DNA of 64,000 bases from JADLCB01 sp964398315. Its GTDB lineage: Bacteria > Planctomycetota > Phycisphaerae > Tepidisphaerales > Tepidisphaeraceae. The stretch covers positions 10,629 through 74,628 of the forward strand of contig CAYNMV010000013.1 in assembly GCA_964398315.1 (NCBI GenBank), read 5' to 3'. Position numbers and translations under genes: made by a program. Positions within the stretch are counted from its first letter, which is position 1. Each line of letters starts with the position of its first letter. Below are positions 8,117 to 15,213 of the stretch, one piece after another. The notes under the pieces are model-generated. The model saw only the letters and a program-made list of their open reading frames with translations. It was not told the DNA's origin and made no database searches.

Positions 8117-9025
8117 TCAGGAACGCGACTTTTCCCACAACTTGGTCGCGATCTCATAGATCTCTTCGGCCTTGTATTCCGGGGCGAACGCCTCGGAGAT
8201 ATTGGCCAGCTCGGGGAGACGGCCACCATCCGGCGGACCATCGACAAACTCAAGGGGCTTGCCATCTTCAGGATGATTGCCGGTCCAGATGGCGCTGGCT
8301 TCCTTGTAGTCATCGAGGCTGAAGCGGTAGAGCCGCCGGTGCATCCCTTCGGCCTCAAACACCCGGGCTTCGGGGAAGGCGGAGTTGGGCAGCTTGGGGA
8401 TGGGCAGCATCTCACTCATCTTCACACCCGTCAGCGTTTCCAGCGCCTTGGCATAGGCCAGGGCATGGACGCCGCCGCGAACGAACAGGTAGCCGAGCAT
8501 GGTGCGGGCGGCCGGGTCCTTGGTCATCTCGTAGACGCGCAGCTTGTTGGTGCGGGCGCCGTTTTCGAGGAAGAAGTTGTGGACCAGGTCGAGGATCAGG
8601 TTACCGCTGGAGAAGACGTAGTCGCCAGTCCAGGCGTTGCCCACCGAGTTGCCCGGCATAGCGCCCAGGCCCGTAGCAATAAAGTGATGCGGATTGCCCT
8701 CCAGCCCCATTTGCAGCGGGGTGCCGGTGACATCGGCCGCATCATCGTCCTTGTCGGTTCGCTGGCCGTTGAGCAGGGAATTGATGGTGGCGGCGACGAT
8801 TTCAATGTGCCCGTATTCCTCGGCGGCGATGTTGGCGATCAGGGCATAGTACGGCCTGGCCTTGTTGCGGCCACGGAAGTTGAACGACTGGAACGTGTAG
8901 TTCATGAGCGTCGACATCTCACCGAAGCGCCCACCGAGCAGTTCCTGCACCGCGGCGGCCGAGGCTGGGTCCTGGCGGGTGGACATGGGCAATTCAACGG
9001 GTAGACGGTCAATTCTCAAAATCAT
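8117..9025 (-). CDS. Manganese catalase
   Basis: A 302-residue non-haem catalase that converts hydrogen peroxide to water and oxygen at a dimanganese site. The expected ligands are all in register: Glu36, Glu70 and His73 (in AEEYGH), Glu154 (FFLEN) and His187 (GGVHALAYAK), with the same spacing as in Lactobacillus Mn-catalase (E35, E66, H69, E148, H181). The start at 9025 (MILRIDRL) has AAGGAGC upstream at good distance; an in-frame extension to 9112 lacks support. It is divergent from oxyR, with an OxyR-type dyad in the shared 137-bp intergenic region, so peroxide induction is likely. A good terminator follows. Confidence 0.95.
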   Translation of the reverse strand: MILRIDRLPVELPMSTRQDPASAAAVQELLGGRFGEMSTLMNYTFQSFNFRGRNKARPYYALIANIAAEEYGHIEIVAATINSLLNGQRTDKDDDAADVTGTPLQMGLEGNPHHFIATGLGAMPGNSVGNAWTGDYVFSSGNLILDLVHNFFLENGARTNKLRVYEMTKDPAARTMLGYLFVRGGVHALAYAKALETLTGVKMSEMLPIPKLPNSAFPEARVFEAEGMHRRLYRFSLDDYKEASAIWTGNHPEDGKPLEFVDGPPDGGRLPELANISEAFAPEYKAEEIYEIATKLWEKSRS

Positions 9026-9142
9026 GCTTACTTGCTCCTTTGTTGGGAGGACCTCGGGAACAGACCGCCCGGTGCGGCCTTTACGCAAACAACCATAGCC
9101 CCCGCCAACCAATCAGGCCAATCGATTGAATGGATATCTTTA

Positions 9143-9157
9143 ATAGATAGAATCTAT
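9143..9157. promoter_or_regulatory. OxyR-type operator (ATAG-N7-CTAT) between catalase and oxyR
   Basis: ATAG-ATAGAAT-CTAT fits one half of the classical OxyR binding site (ATAG-N7-CTAT). It lies five bases before the oxyR ATG and about 120 bases upstream of the catalase start. Position suits both autoregulation of oxyR and control of the catalase. The second ATAG-N7-CTAT unit of a full site is not evident. Confidence 0.55.
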
Positions 9158-9162
9158 CAGAA

Positions 9163-10068
9163 ATGAATGTGCGCAATCTCGAGTACTTGCTGGCACTTTT
9201 GGAAGAAGGCCACTTCGGCCGTGCGGCGGCGCGCTGCGGCGTGACGCAACCCACGCTGAGCATGCAGATCGCGCAGCTCGAAGCGGAGCTGGGCACCCAG
9301 CTCTTCGAACGCCGGCCGCGCAAGGTGATCCCCACCCCCCAAGGCCAGGCCGTGGCCACCCAGGCGGCGGTGGTGCTCAATGAGATCAATCGCCTGCGCG
9401 AAATTGCCCGTATGCGGCGCGACCTGCTGGCCGGGCCGTTCCGCCTGGGGTTGATCCCGACGGTCGGCCCCTACCTCCTGCCGCGCCTGCTGCCCATCCT
9501 CACCGATAACCGCCCGACCTTGCGTCTGATGCTGCGCGAGGGGCTGACAGCCGCGCTGGTCGAGCGCGTGCGGGCTGCGGACCTGGATGCGGCCATCCTC
9601 TCCCTGCCGGTGGAAGAGCGTGACATCGAGAGCGAACCGATCCTGGTCGAGCCGTTCGTTCTTGCCCTGCCGCCAGGGCACCGCCTGGAGCACCGCGATC
9701 CGATCGAGGTGGAAGACCTGGCCGGCGAAAGCCTGCTGTTCCTTGAGGAAGGCCACTGTATGCGCGATCAGACCAGCGCCATCTGTCGGCGCATCCGCCG
9801 GCGCAAGGGTGAGCTCAGCCCCGCCGCCAGTGTCGAATCATTGCGGCAGATGGTGCACGTGGGGATGGGCTGCGCCCTGTTTCCGCACGGTGCAACGCTG
9901 GAGCCGTTTGCGCGCACGGTGCCGGTGGTTTTCCGGTCGCTGGGGCCTCACCCGCCCGCGCGGACGCTGGCACTCGCCTGGCGGCGCGGATCCCCCTCCG
10001 GCACGCAGTTGCGCGCCCTGGCGGTGGAGATCCGCCAGAAGCTGGAGGCCACCCCACCCCCAGCCTGA
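9163..10068 (+). CDS. oxyR: Hydrogen peroxide-sensing LysR-type regulator OxyR
   Basis: A 301-residue LysR-family transcription factor. The N-terminal winged helix-turn-helix is LEYLLALLEEGHFGRAAARC with VTQPTLSMQIAQLEAELG. The redox pair of OxyR is preserved at identical numbering to E. coli, Cys199 and Cys208, in LEEGHCMRDQTSAIC; oxidation to a disulfide activates the protein. The effector domain continues with SVESLRQMVHVGMGCALFP, the OxyR signature. The partner gene, a manganese catalase, is divergent, and an ATAG-N7-CTAT dyad lies just before the start codon. The ATG at 9163 has no Shine-Dalgarno, so the mRNA could be leaderless or nearly so. Confidence 0.95.
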   Translation: MNVRNLEYLLALLEEGHFGRAAARCGVTQPTLSMQIAQLEAELGTQLFERRPRKVIPTPQGQAVATQAAVVLNEINRLREIARMRRDLLAGPFRLGLIPTVGPYLLPRLLPILTDNRPTLRLMLREGLTAALVERVRAADLDAAILSLPVEERDIESEPILVEPFVLALPPGHRLEHRDPIEVEDLAGESLLFLEEGHCMRDQTSAICRRIRRRKGELSPAASVESLRQMVHVGMGCALFPHGATLEPFARTVPVVFRSLGPHPPARTLALAWRRGSPSGTQLRALAVEIRQKLEATPPPA

Positions 10069-10124
10069 TCCGGTCACTCCAGCGGCCGCTTGCCCGCACA
10101 CCGACCACGAATACACTGCCCCGC

Positions 10125-10931
10125 GTGCCTGTTGATTTCAGTCCATATCAGGCCGTCCTGCTGGACTTGGACGGCACGCTCTACCACGAAGACCACGCCC
10201 TGCCCGGGGCCATGGACCTGATCCGCCGTTTGCAGGCCGAGGGCCGGCCGTTCGCGTGCCTGAGTAACTCAACCACCAGTCCCCTGCGCATCGTGATGCG
10301 CTTACAGCGGATGGGGGTGGAGGTGGATCCCAGCCGTATCTATACCGCTGCCGCGGCCGCCGCCGACTATGTGCTGAAGGCATTTTCGCCCGAAAAGACC
10401 AGCGCCCCCCGCCCACGCGTCTACAACCTGGCAACCGAAGGGGTACAGGAAATGCTCGATGGGTCGGTTGACTGGGTGCAGACCGCCGGCGAGCCATGCC
10501 ACGCGATCATCATTGGCGCTCCCAGCAACGTCTACGCTATTGAGGAGCGCCTGCGCACCGCACTGGTGCTGGCACGGCACGGGGCGAAGCTGATCGGTAT
10601 CTGCGCGGATCGCGTCTACCCCAGCCCCCGCGGCCTGGAATTCGGCTCAGGCGCACTGACCCACATGCTCGCCTACGCCGCCAACAGCGAGCCACTGTTC
10701 AGCGGCAAGCCACAGCCCATCTTCTTCCACAGCCTGTGCCAGCGGCTGGGTGTGGATCCACAATGGTGCCTGCTGATCGGTGACAACCTCGAGGCCGACA
10801 TCCTGGGCGCCAAGCAGGTGGGGATGCGCACGATTCTCACGCTCACCGGTGTCACCCGCCGCCGTGACCTGCTGGCTGTCGCCCCCGAAGACCAGCCGGA
10901 CATGGTTGTAGAGGATTTGACGGAAGTGTGA
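10125..10931 (+). CDS. HAD-IIA family sugar/nitrophenyl phosphatase
   Basis: A 268-residue HAD hydrolase of the NagD/PGP type. Motif I is VLLDLDGTLYHEDHALPGA, with nucleophile Asp14 and acid Asp16; motif II is CLSNSTTSPL; the C2 cap insertion spans roughly residues 90-180; the Lys of motif III is in LFSGKPQPIFF; motif IV is LLIGDNLEADILGAK. The family dephosphorylates small phosphoesters such as nucleotides, sugar phosphates or phosphoglycolate; the substrate here is not predictable. The start is GTG at 10125, with no ATG available before the first conserved strand. It converges with the Tad-like gene, and a long perfect hairpin separates the two. Confidence 0.88.
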   Translation: MPVDFSPYQAVLLDLDGTLYHEDHALPGAMDLIRRLQAEGRPFACLSNSTTSPLRIVMRLQRMGVEVDPSRIYTAAAAAADYVLKAFSPEKTSAPRPRVYNLATEGVQEMLDGSVDWVQTAGEPCHAIIIGAPSNVYAIEERLRTALVLARHGAKLIGICADRVYPSPRGLEFGSGALTHMLAYAANSEPLFSGKPQPIFFHSLCQRLGVDPQWCLLIGDNLEADILGAKQVGMRTILTLTGVTRRRDLLAVAPEDQPDMVVEDLTEV

Positions 10932-10943
10932 GGGAGAAGGGCA

Positions 10944-10997
10944 TAACGCGGCATGCGTAAAGAGGAGGTTCGCCTCCTCTTTACGCATGCCGCGTTA
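10944..10997. terminator. Perfect 25-bp stem with TTCG loop between convergent genes
   Basis: The arms 10944-10968 and 10973-10997 are perfect inverted repeats separated only by TTCG. The hairpin starts 13 bases after the stop of the HAD phosphatase and ends 16 bases before the stop of the opposing Tad-like gene. It probably serves as a bidirectional terminator, although the T-runs are short (TTT within the stem). Confidence 0.7.
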
Positions 10998-11012
10998 CAC
11001 ATGAACTGCTAT

Positions 11013-12110
11013 CTACTCCACCAGGACAACCTTCTGCGGCCGCTTGATTTCGATCACGCGTTCGCCGGCGTTGTTGTTCCACTCGTAGAAGTCCCAGGTG
11101 GCCAGGTACAGCCGGGTAGCACCCTCGGGGACGACAAACTCCTGTTTAACCGGCACCTTGTTGCCATCCGGCCCGTCCACCCACGCAGTACCATCGCCGA
11201 TGAAGAAAATCTGCTTGAGCTTCGGTTCATAGCGCAACTGGTTGCGTGACTCGGGTGTTGAGGCATCCCGCGTTTCGGGCGATGGCGTATTGTCCGGGCG
11301 ATCCGGGCCGAGGAAGACACCCACCAGGGCGTTGATCGGGCAGTTGATGTCGGCGATGCCGTGCTCCGAGCCACGGGTGTTGCGGCCGATATCCTTCTTG
11401 GTGCCGTTCTCGCCCGTCTGGCCGTCGGGCTCATAGAACGGCAGGTTGGGGTCATGGCGGGTGGTGCCGGCGATGTTGTCGAAGGTCAGCACCTGGCCCG
11501 GCACGATCGGCAGGCCCTGCACCGGCTGGGGCGATTGCTTGCGGATGCGCGGATCATTGCTCCACCAGTCACCCGCGTAGTCGGGGCTGTTGTGCGGATT
11601 GTACAGGCTGGCAACGGTTCCCTTGGGCATGCCCGAGAGGAACGGGTTGGCCGTGCCCCAGACCTCCTGCTCCACCTCCACCGCCGGCACCACCCGCGCC
11701 ACCGCCCGGCTGCTCACCGTCTTGGTTGGCATGCGGACAAGCTGCCCCAGGGTCAGCGGCACCTGCATCGCCTCCAGCTCGACGGCCACGCGCGTGTACT
11801 GGCCGTGGGTGCTGTCCCAATCGAGCCACTCGATCTTCTTGATCTGCGCGGGCTGTCCGCCGATCGTGTTGGCCAGGCGGGCCTTTTCGGCGAACTCGCG
11901 GGCCCGGGTGGTTCCCTGCTTCAACTGGCTGGCGGCGGCGATCGCAATCGAATCGGCGGCCTGGCGCATCTGTGTCCGCACCATCACCACCCGCGCCCAC
12001 TCCAGTGACAGCGAAGCAATGGCCACCAGCCCAAGCAGCATGACCACCGACCAGACGAGCGTCGCACCGCGCCGCATACGATTCGTTTGATGCATTGTCA
12101 AAAATCTCAT
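11013..12110 (-). CDS. Tad-like (TadE/TadG type) surface protein with lectin-like C-terminus
   Basis: A 365-residue protein. The N-terminus RMRRGATLVWSVVMLLGLVA with WARVVMVRTQMRQAADSIAI is the membrane helix and following helix of TadE/TadG pilus-assembly (pseudopilin-like) proteins. The rest is extracytoplasmic. The last 90 residues, ending with KQEFVVPEGATRLYLATWDF and then YEWNNNAGERVIEI, resemble the small beta-sandwich of PA-IL/LecA-like galactose-binding proteins, where the Asn/Asp loop binds calcium and sugar. It may be a surface-exposed adhesin or minor pilin. No other tad genes are in this window. Starts at residue 6 or 12 are also possible; no clear ribosome binding site decides it. 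Confidence 0.7.
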   Translation of the reverse strand: MRFLTMHQTNRMRRGATLVWSVVMLLGLVAIASLSLEWARVVMVRTQMRQAADSIAIAAASQLKQGTTRAREFAEKARLANTIGGQPAQIKKIEWLDWDSTHGQYTRVAVELEAMQVPLTLGQLVRMPTKTVSSRAVARVVPAVEVEQEVWGTANPFLSGMPKGTVASLYNPHNSPDYAGDWWSNDPRIRKQSPQPVQGLPIVPGQVLTFDNIAGTTRHDPNLPFYEPDGQTGENGTKKDIGRNTRGSEHGIADINCPINALVGVFLGPDRPDNTPSPETRDASTPESRNQLRYEPKLKQIFFIGDGTAWVDGPDGNKVPVKQEFVVPEGATRLYLATWDFYEWNNNAGERVIEIKRPQKVVLVE

Positions 12111-12340
12111 GGCGTGCGATAACTATGCGCCAATCAAGGACATCTCCAATCGCCTGCAACGTCCCGTAACCTGCCTTTGGCACCCATTTGCATCAATCCG
12201 CGTAACCCCTGCCATTCAAGCAGTCTGTGCCGGATGTACAGCTGAAACAGCGGTCCATGCCCGGCCGCGGGCCTCGCCTGAAGCCGAGTCTTTTGCCTGG
12301 TTGGCTTCCCTCGCCCGCCGCGCGGGCGTACCCTGCTGGT

Positions 12341-13252
12341 ATGCCCTCGATCTGGATCAACAACCGCCTTATCGATGAAGCCGATGCCTCGGTCCCGGTT
12401 GGCGATGCCGGCCTGCTATACGCCGCCGGGGTGTTCACCACCCTGCGCGCTTTCGGCGGACGGGTTTATCGCCTGACCGACCATCTGGCCCGCCTGCGCG
12501 CCAGTTGCGATGCCCTGTTCATCCCCCTGCAGTACAAGGACAACCAGTTGGCGGTCGCCATCGATGAGTTGCTGGACCGCAACGAACTGACCGATGCCCG
12601 CCTGCGCCTGACCGTCACCCGCGGCACCAGCACCCAGGATCCGCTGCACGGCCAGCACCTCCAGCCCAATGTCTTCCTCACCGCCGCCCCCTTTACCCCT
12701 TACCCGGCCGAGTTCTATCAGCGCGGCATCACCGTTGCCCTGGTCGATGAGCAGAAGCTGAACCCCTACGACCTGCAGGCCGGGCACAAGACCCTCAACT
12801 ACTTCTCCCGTCTGGCCGCCCTGCGCGGGGCCAACAAGATCGGGGCAGCCGAGGCCTTGTGGTTCAATGTCCACAACTACCTGCAGTCCGGCAGCATCAC
12901 CAACGTCTTTGTTGTGAAGAACAACCAGCTCCGCATCCCTCCCACGCCCGAGGAGCTGCGCGACAAGGCCCTGGCCGAGACCATCCCGTATCCGAAAAGC
13001 AACGTCCTGCCCGGCATCACCCGCAAGGCGATCCTGACCCTGGCCGGGCAGTCGAACATCGAGACGAAACTGACCGCCCTGACCGTCAATGACCTGCTGG
13101 ATGCCGATGAGGTGTTCGTGACCAACAGCGTCATGCTGATCATGCCCGTCACCCGCATCGAGCGCAAGGAAATCGCCGGCGGCCAGCCCGGCCCGATCAC
13201 CCGCCAGCTTGCCCGCGCGCTGGAGGACGACATCCGCACCCAAGCAGGCTGA
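12341..13252 (+). CDS. Class IV aminotransferase (branched-chain / D-amino acid / ADC lyase type)
   Basis: A 303-residue fold-type IV PLP enzyme. The PLP-binding lysine is Lys150 in LQAGHKTLNYFSRLAA. The phosphate-binding segment is YLQSGSITNVFVV, in which residue 182 is Gln; at this position the family nearly always has Glu, which contacts the pyridine nitrogen. N-terminal VGDAGLLYAAGVFTTLRAF and C-terminal DEVFVTNSVMLIMPVTRI are typical. ilvD lies 130 bp downstream on the same strand, which favours a branched-chain aminotransferase role, but D-amino-acid transaminase or aminodeoxychorismate lyase activity cannot be excluded. The start at 12341 (MPSIWINNRLI) matches the family N-terminus; an upstream in-frame ATG at 12227 gives unrelated sequence. 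Confidence 0.85.
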   Translation: MPSIWINNRLIDEADASVPVGDAGLLYAAGVFTTLRAFGGRVYRLTDHLARLRASCDALFIPLQYKDNQLAVAIDELLDRNELTDARLRLTVTRGTSTQDPLHGQHLQPNVFLTAAPFTPYPAEFYQRGITVALVDEQKLNPYDLQAGHKTLNYFSRLAALRGANKIGAAEALWFNVHNYLQSGSITNVFVVKNNQLRIPPTPEELRDKALAETIPYPKSNVLPGITRKAILTLAGQSNIETKLTALTVNDLLDADEVFVTNSVMLIMPVTRIERKEIAGGQPGPITRQLARALEDDIRTQAG

Positions 13253-13382
13253 TGCGGATGCGCTTTGGGGCAGCATCGCCGGCTGCGCCCGTTGACCAAT
13301 GCGTGATCATCGCGGCGGCCCACGGCCGGCCTGCGGGGATTAGTGTTTCCTCACGAGCAGCTTTCCCATTACCCTGTCAGGC

Positions 13383-15047
13383 ATGAACCGCGAACGCAGC
13401 TCCATCGTGACCGAGGGTGATCAGCGCGCCCCGCAGCGGGCGTTTTTCCGTGCCATGGGGTTGAGCGATGAAGAGATCCACCGGCCGTGGGTTGGCATCG
13501 CCAGCACCTGGAACGAAGCCACGCCCTGCAATACCACCCTCGACCGCCAGGCCAGGGCCGCGAAAGAAGGCGTGCAGCAGGCCGGCGGGACGCCGCGCGA
13601 GTTTGTCACCATCGCCGTCTCCGATGGCATCGCCATGGGGCACGAAGGGATGAAGGCCTCGCTGGTCTCGCGCGAAGTGATCGCCGATTCGATCGAACTG
13701 ATGATGCACGCCCACGGCTACGATGCCCTGGTGGGCTTTGCCGGCTGCGACAAGAGCCTGCCGGGCACGCTGATGGCCATGGCCCGGCTGAACGTGCCCA
13801 GCGTTTTCATGTACGGCGGCACGATCCTGCCCGGTCACTTCCACGGCAGGGAAGTGACGATCCAGGATGTCTACGAGGCGGTCGGGGCTCACGCCGCCGG
13901 CAAGATGAGCGATGCCGATTTGTACGAGATCGAGTGCGTCGCCTGCCCGGGCGCCGGGAGCTGCGGCGGGCAGTTCACCGCCAACACGATGGCGTGCGTG
14001 GCCGAGGCCATCGGCATGTCCCTGCCGATGAGCGGCTCGCCGCCGGCGGTGGAAGTTCTGCGGGATCAGTACGCGATGGAGGCCGGGCGGCAGGTCATGA
14101 AGCTGCTGGAGATGAACCTGCGGCCCCGCGACATCATGACCCGGCCGGCATTTGAGAACGCGATGGCGGTCGTCGCCGCCACCGGTGGCTCGACCAACGC
14201 CGCCCTGCACCTGCCGGCCCTGGCCCACGAGTGCGGTATCGAGTTCACCTTCGATGACATTGAGCGCATCGCCAAGCGCACGCCGATCATCGCCGACCTT
14301 AAGCCGTTCGGGCGCTACGCAGCACTGGATGTTTACAACGCCGGGGGCATCCCGGCGATCCTCAAGGTGCTGCTGGATGCGGGCCTGCTGCATGGGGACT
14401 GCATCACCTGCACCGGCAAAACCCTGGCCGAGAACCTCGCCGGTGTGAGCCTGCAGCCAAACCAGGATGTCATCGTGCCGGTGGAGCGTGCCTACGACAA
14501 GAGCGGCGGCCTGCACATCCTGCGCGGCAATCTCGCGCCCGAAGGGTGCGTCATCAAGACCGCCGGCGTCAAGCGCCTGAGCCACCGGGGCCCGGCCAAG
14601 TGTTTCGACAGCGAAGAAGCCTGCATGGCGGCGGTGCAGTCGCGCCAGATCCAGACCGGCGACTGCGTTATCATCCGCTACGAAGGCCCCAAGGGCGGCC
14701 CGGGCATGCGCGAGATGCTGGCAGTAACGGCCGCCATCGTCGGCCAGGGGCTGGGGTACGATGTCTGCCTGATGACCGATGGCCGCTTCAGCGGCGCCAC
14801 GCGCGGCCTGATGATCGGCCACATCGGCCCCGAGGCGATGATCGGCGGCCCCATCGCCCTGGTGCGGGATGGCGACATCATCAGCATTGATGTCGCCACC
14901 AACTCGATCAACCTCGAGGTGAGCGATGAGGAACTCGCCCGCCGCCGTGCCGCCTGGACGCCGCCCCCCACCCGCTACCCCACCGGCGCCCTGGCCAAAT
15001 ACGCCAAACTCGTCGGCCCCGCGTGCCGCGGCGCGGTCACGCACTGA
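13383..15047 (+). CDS. ilvD: Dihydroxy-acid dehydratase IlvD
   Basis: A 554-residue enzyme that dehydrates dihydroxyacids to the 2-oxo acid precursors of valine, isoleucine and pantothenate. Three cysteines expected to hold the [2Fe-2S] cluster are present: Cys49 (EATPCNTT), Cys122 (FAGCDKSLPG) and Cys194 (PGAGSCGGQFTANTM). The active-site segments GGSTNAALHL, TDGRFSGATRG and IGHIGPEA are intact. Length is that of the short [2Fe-2S] class. It follows a class IV aminotransferase on the same strand, and together they could form the last two steps of branched-chain amino acid synthesis. The ATG at 13383 precedes the conserved N-terminus directly. Confidence 0.97.
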   Translation: MNRERSSIVTEGDQRAPQRAFFRAMGLSDEEIHRPWVGIASTWNEATPCNTTLDRQARAAKEGVQQAGGTPREFVTIAVSDGIAMGHEGMKASLVSREVIADSIELMMHAHGYDALVGFAGCDKSLPGTLMAMARLNVPSVFMYGGTILPGHFHGREVTIQDVYEAVGAHAAGKMSDADLYEIECVACPGAGSCGGQFTANTMACVAEAIGMSLPMSGSPPAVEVLRDQYAMEAGRQVMKLLEMNLRPRDIMTRPAFENAMAVVAATGGSTNAALHLPALAHECGIEFTFDDIERIAKRTPIIADLKPFGRYAALDVYNAGGIPAILKVLLDAGLLHGDCITCTGKTLAENLAGVSLQPNQDVIVPVERAYDKSGGLHILRGNLAPEGCVIKTAGVKRLSHRGPAKCFDSEEACMAAVQSRQIQTGDCVIIRYEGPKGGPGMREMLAVTAAIVGQGLGYDVCLMTDGRFSGATRGLMIGHIGPEAMIGGPIALVRDGDIISIDVATNSINLEVSDEELARRRAAWTPPPTRYPTGALAKYAKLVGPACRGAVTH

Positions 15048-15049
15048 TG

Positions 15050-15200
15050 TGGAAAGATGCCGCCACAGAAGACAGAGATGAAACACCGCTGACGCATGGG
15101 CACGAAATGAATAAGGGATGTTCTGCTCATGCTTTTCGCGTCTATTCGTGGGCACCCCTTTTTATTTGCGTCCCTCTGTGGTGCCCCTTCTTCGTCGGTG
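15050..15200. repeat. Putative dispersed intergenic repeat with inverted ends
   Basis: The ilvD-hldE gap begins with GCCGCCACAGAAGACAGAG (near 15059) and ends with CTCTGTGGTGCC (15174-15185), which are near inverted copies. Between them is lower-GC sequence with phrases such as TTCGCGTCTATTCGTGGGC. From general experience, sequence of this kind recurs between genes in planctomycete genomes. It encodes no plausible protein. The classification is inferred without a genome comparison. Confidence 0.4.
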
Positions 15201-15213
15201 TGTCCGGTCGCGC

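Noticed and set aside
13377..15155. A 592-codon open frame on the minus strand opposite ilvD
   Set aside because: It is the antisense shadow of a fully conserved ilvD in GC-rich DNA; its translation is Ala/Gly/His/Asp-rich without any family motif.
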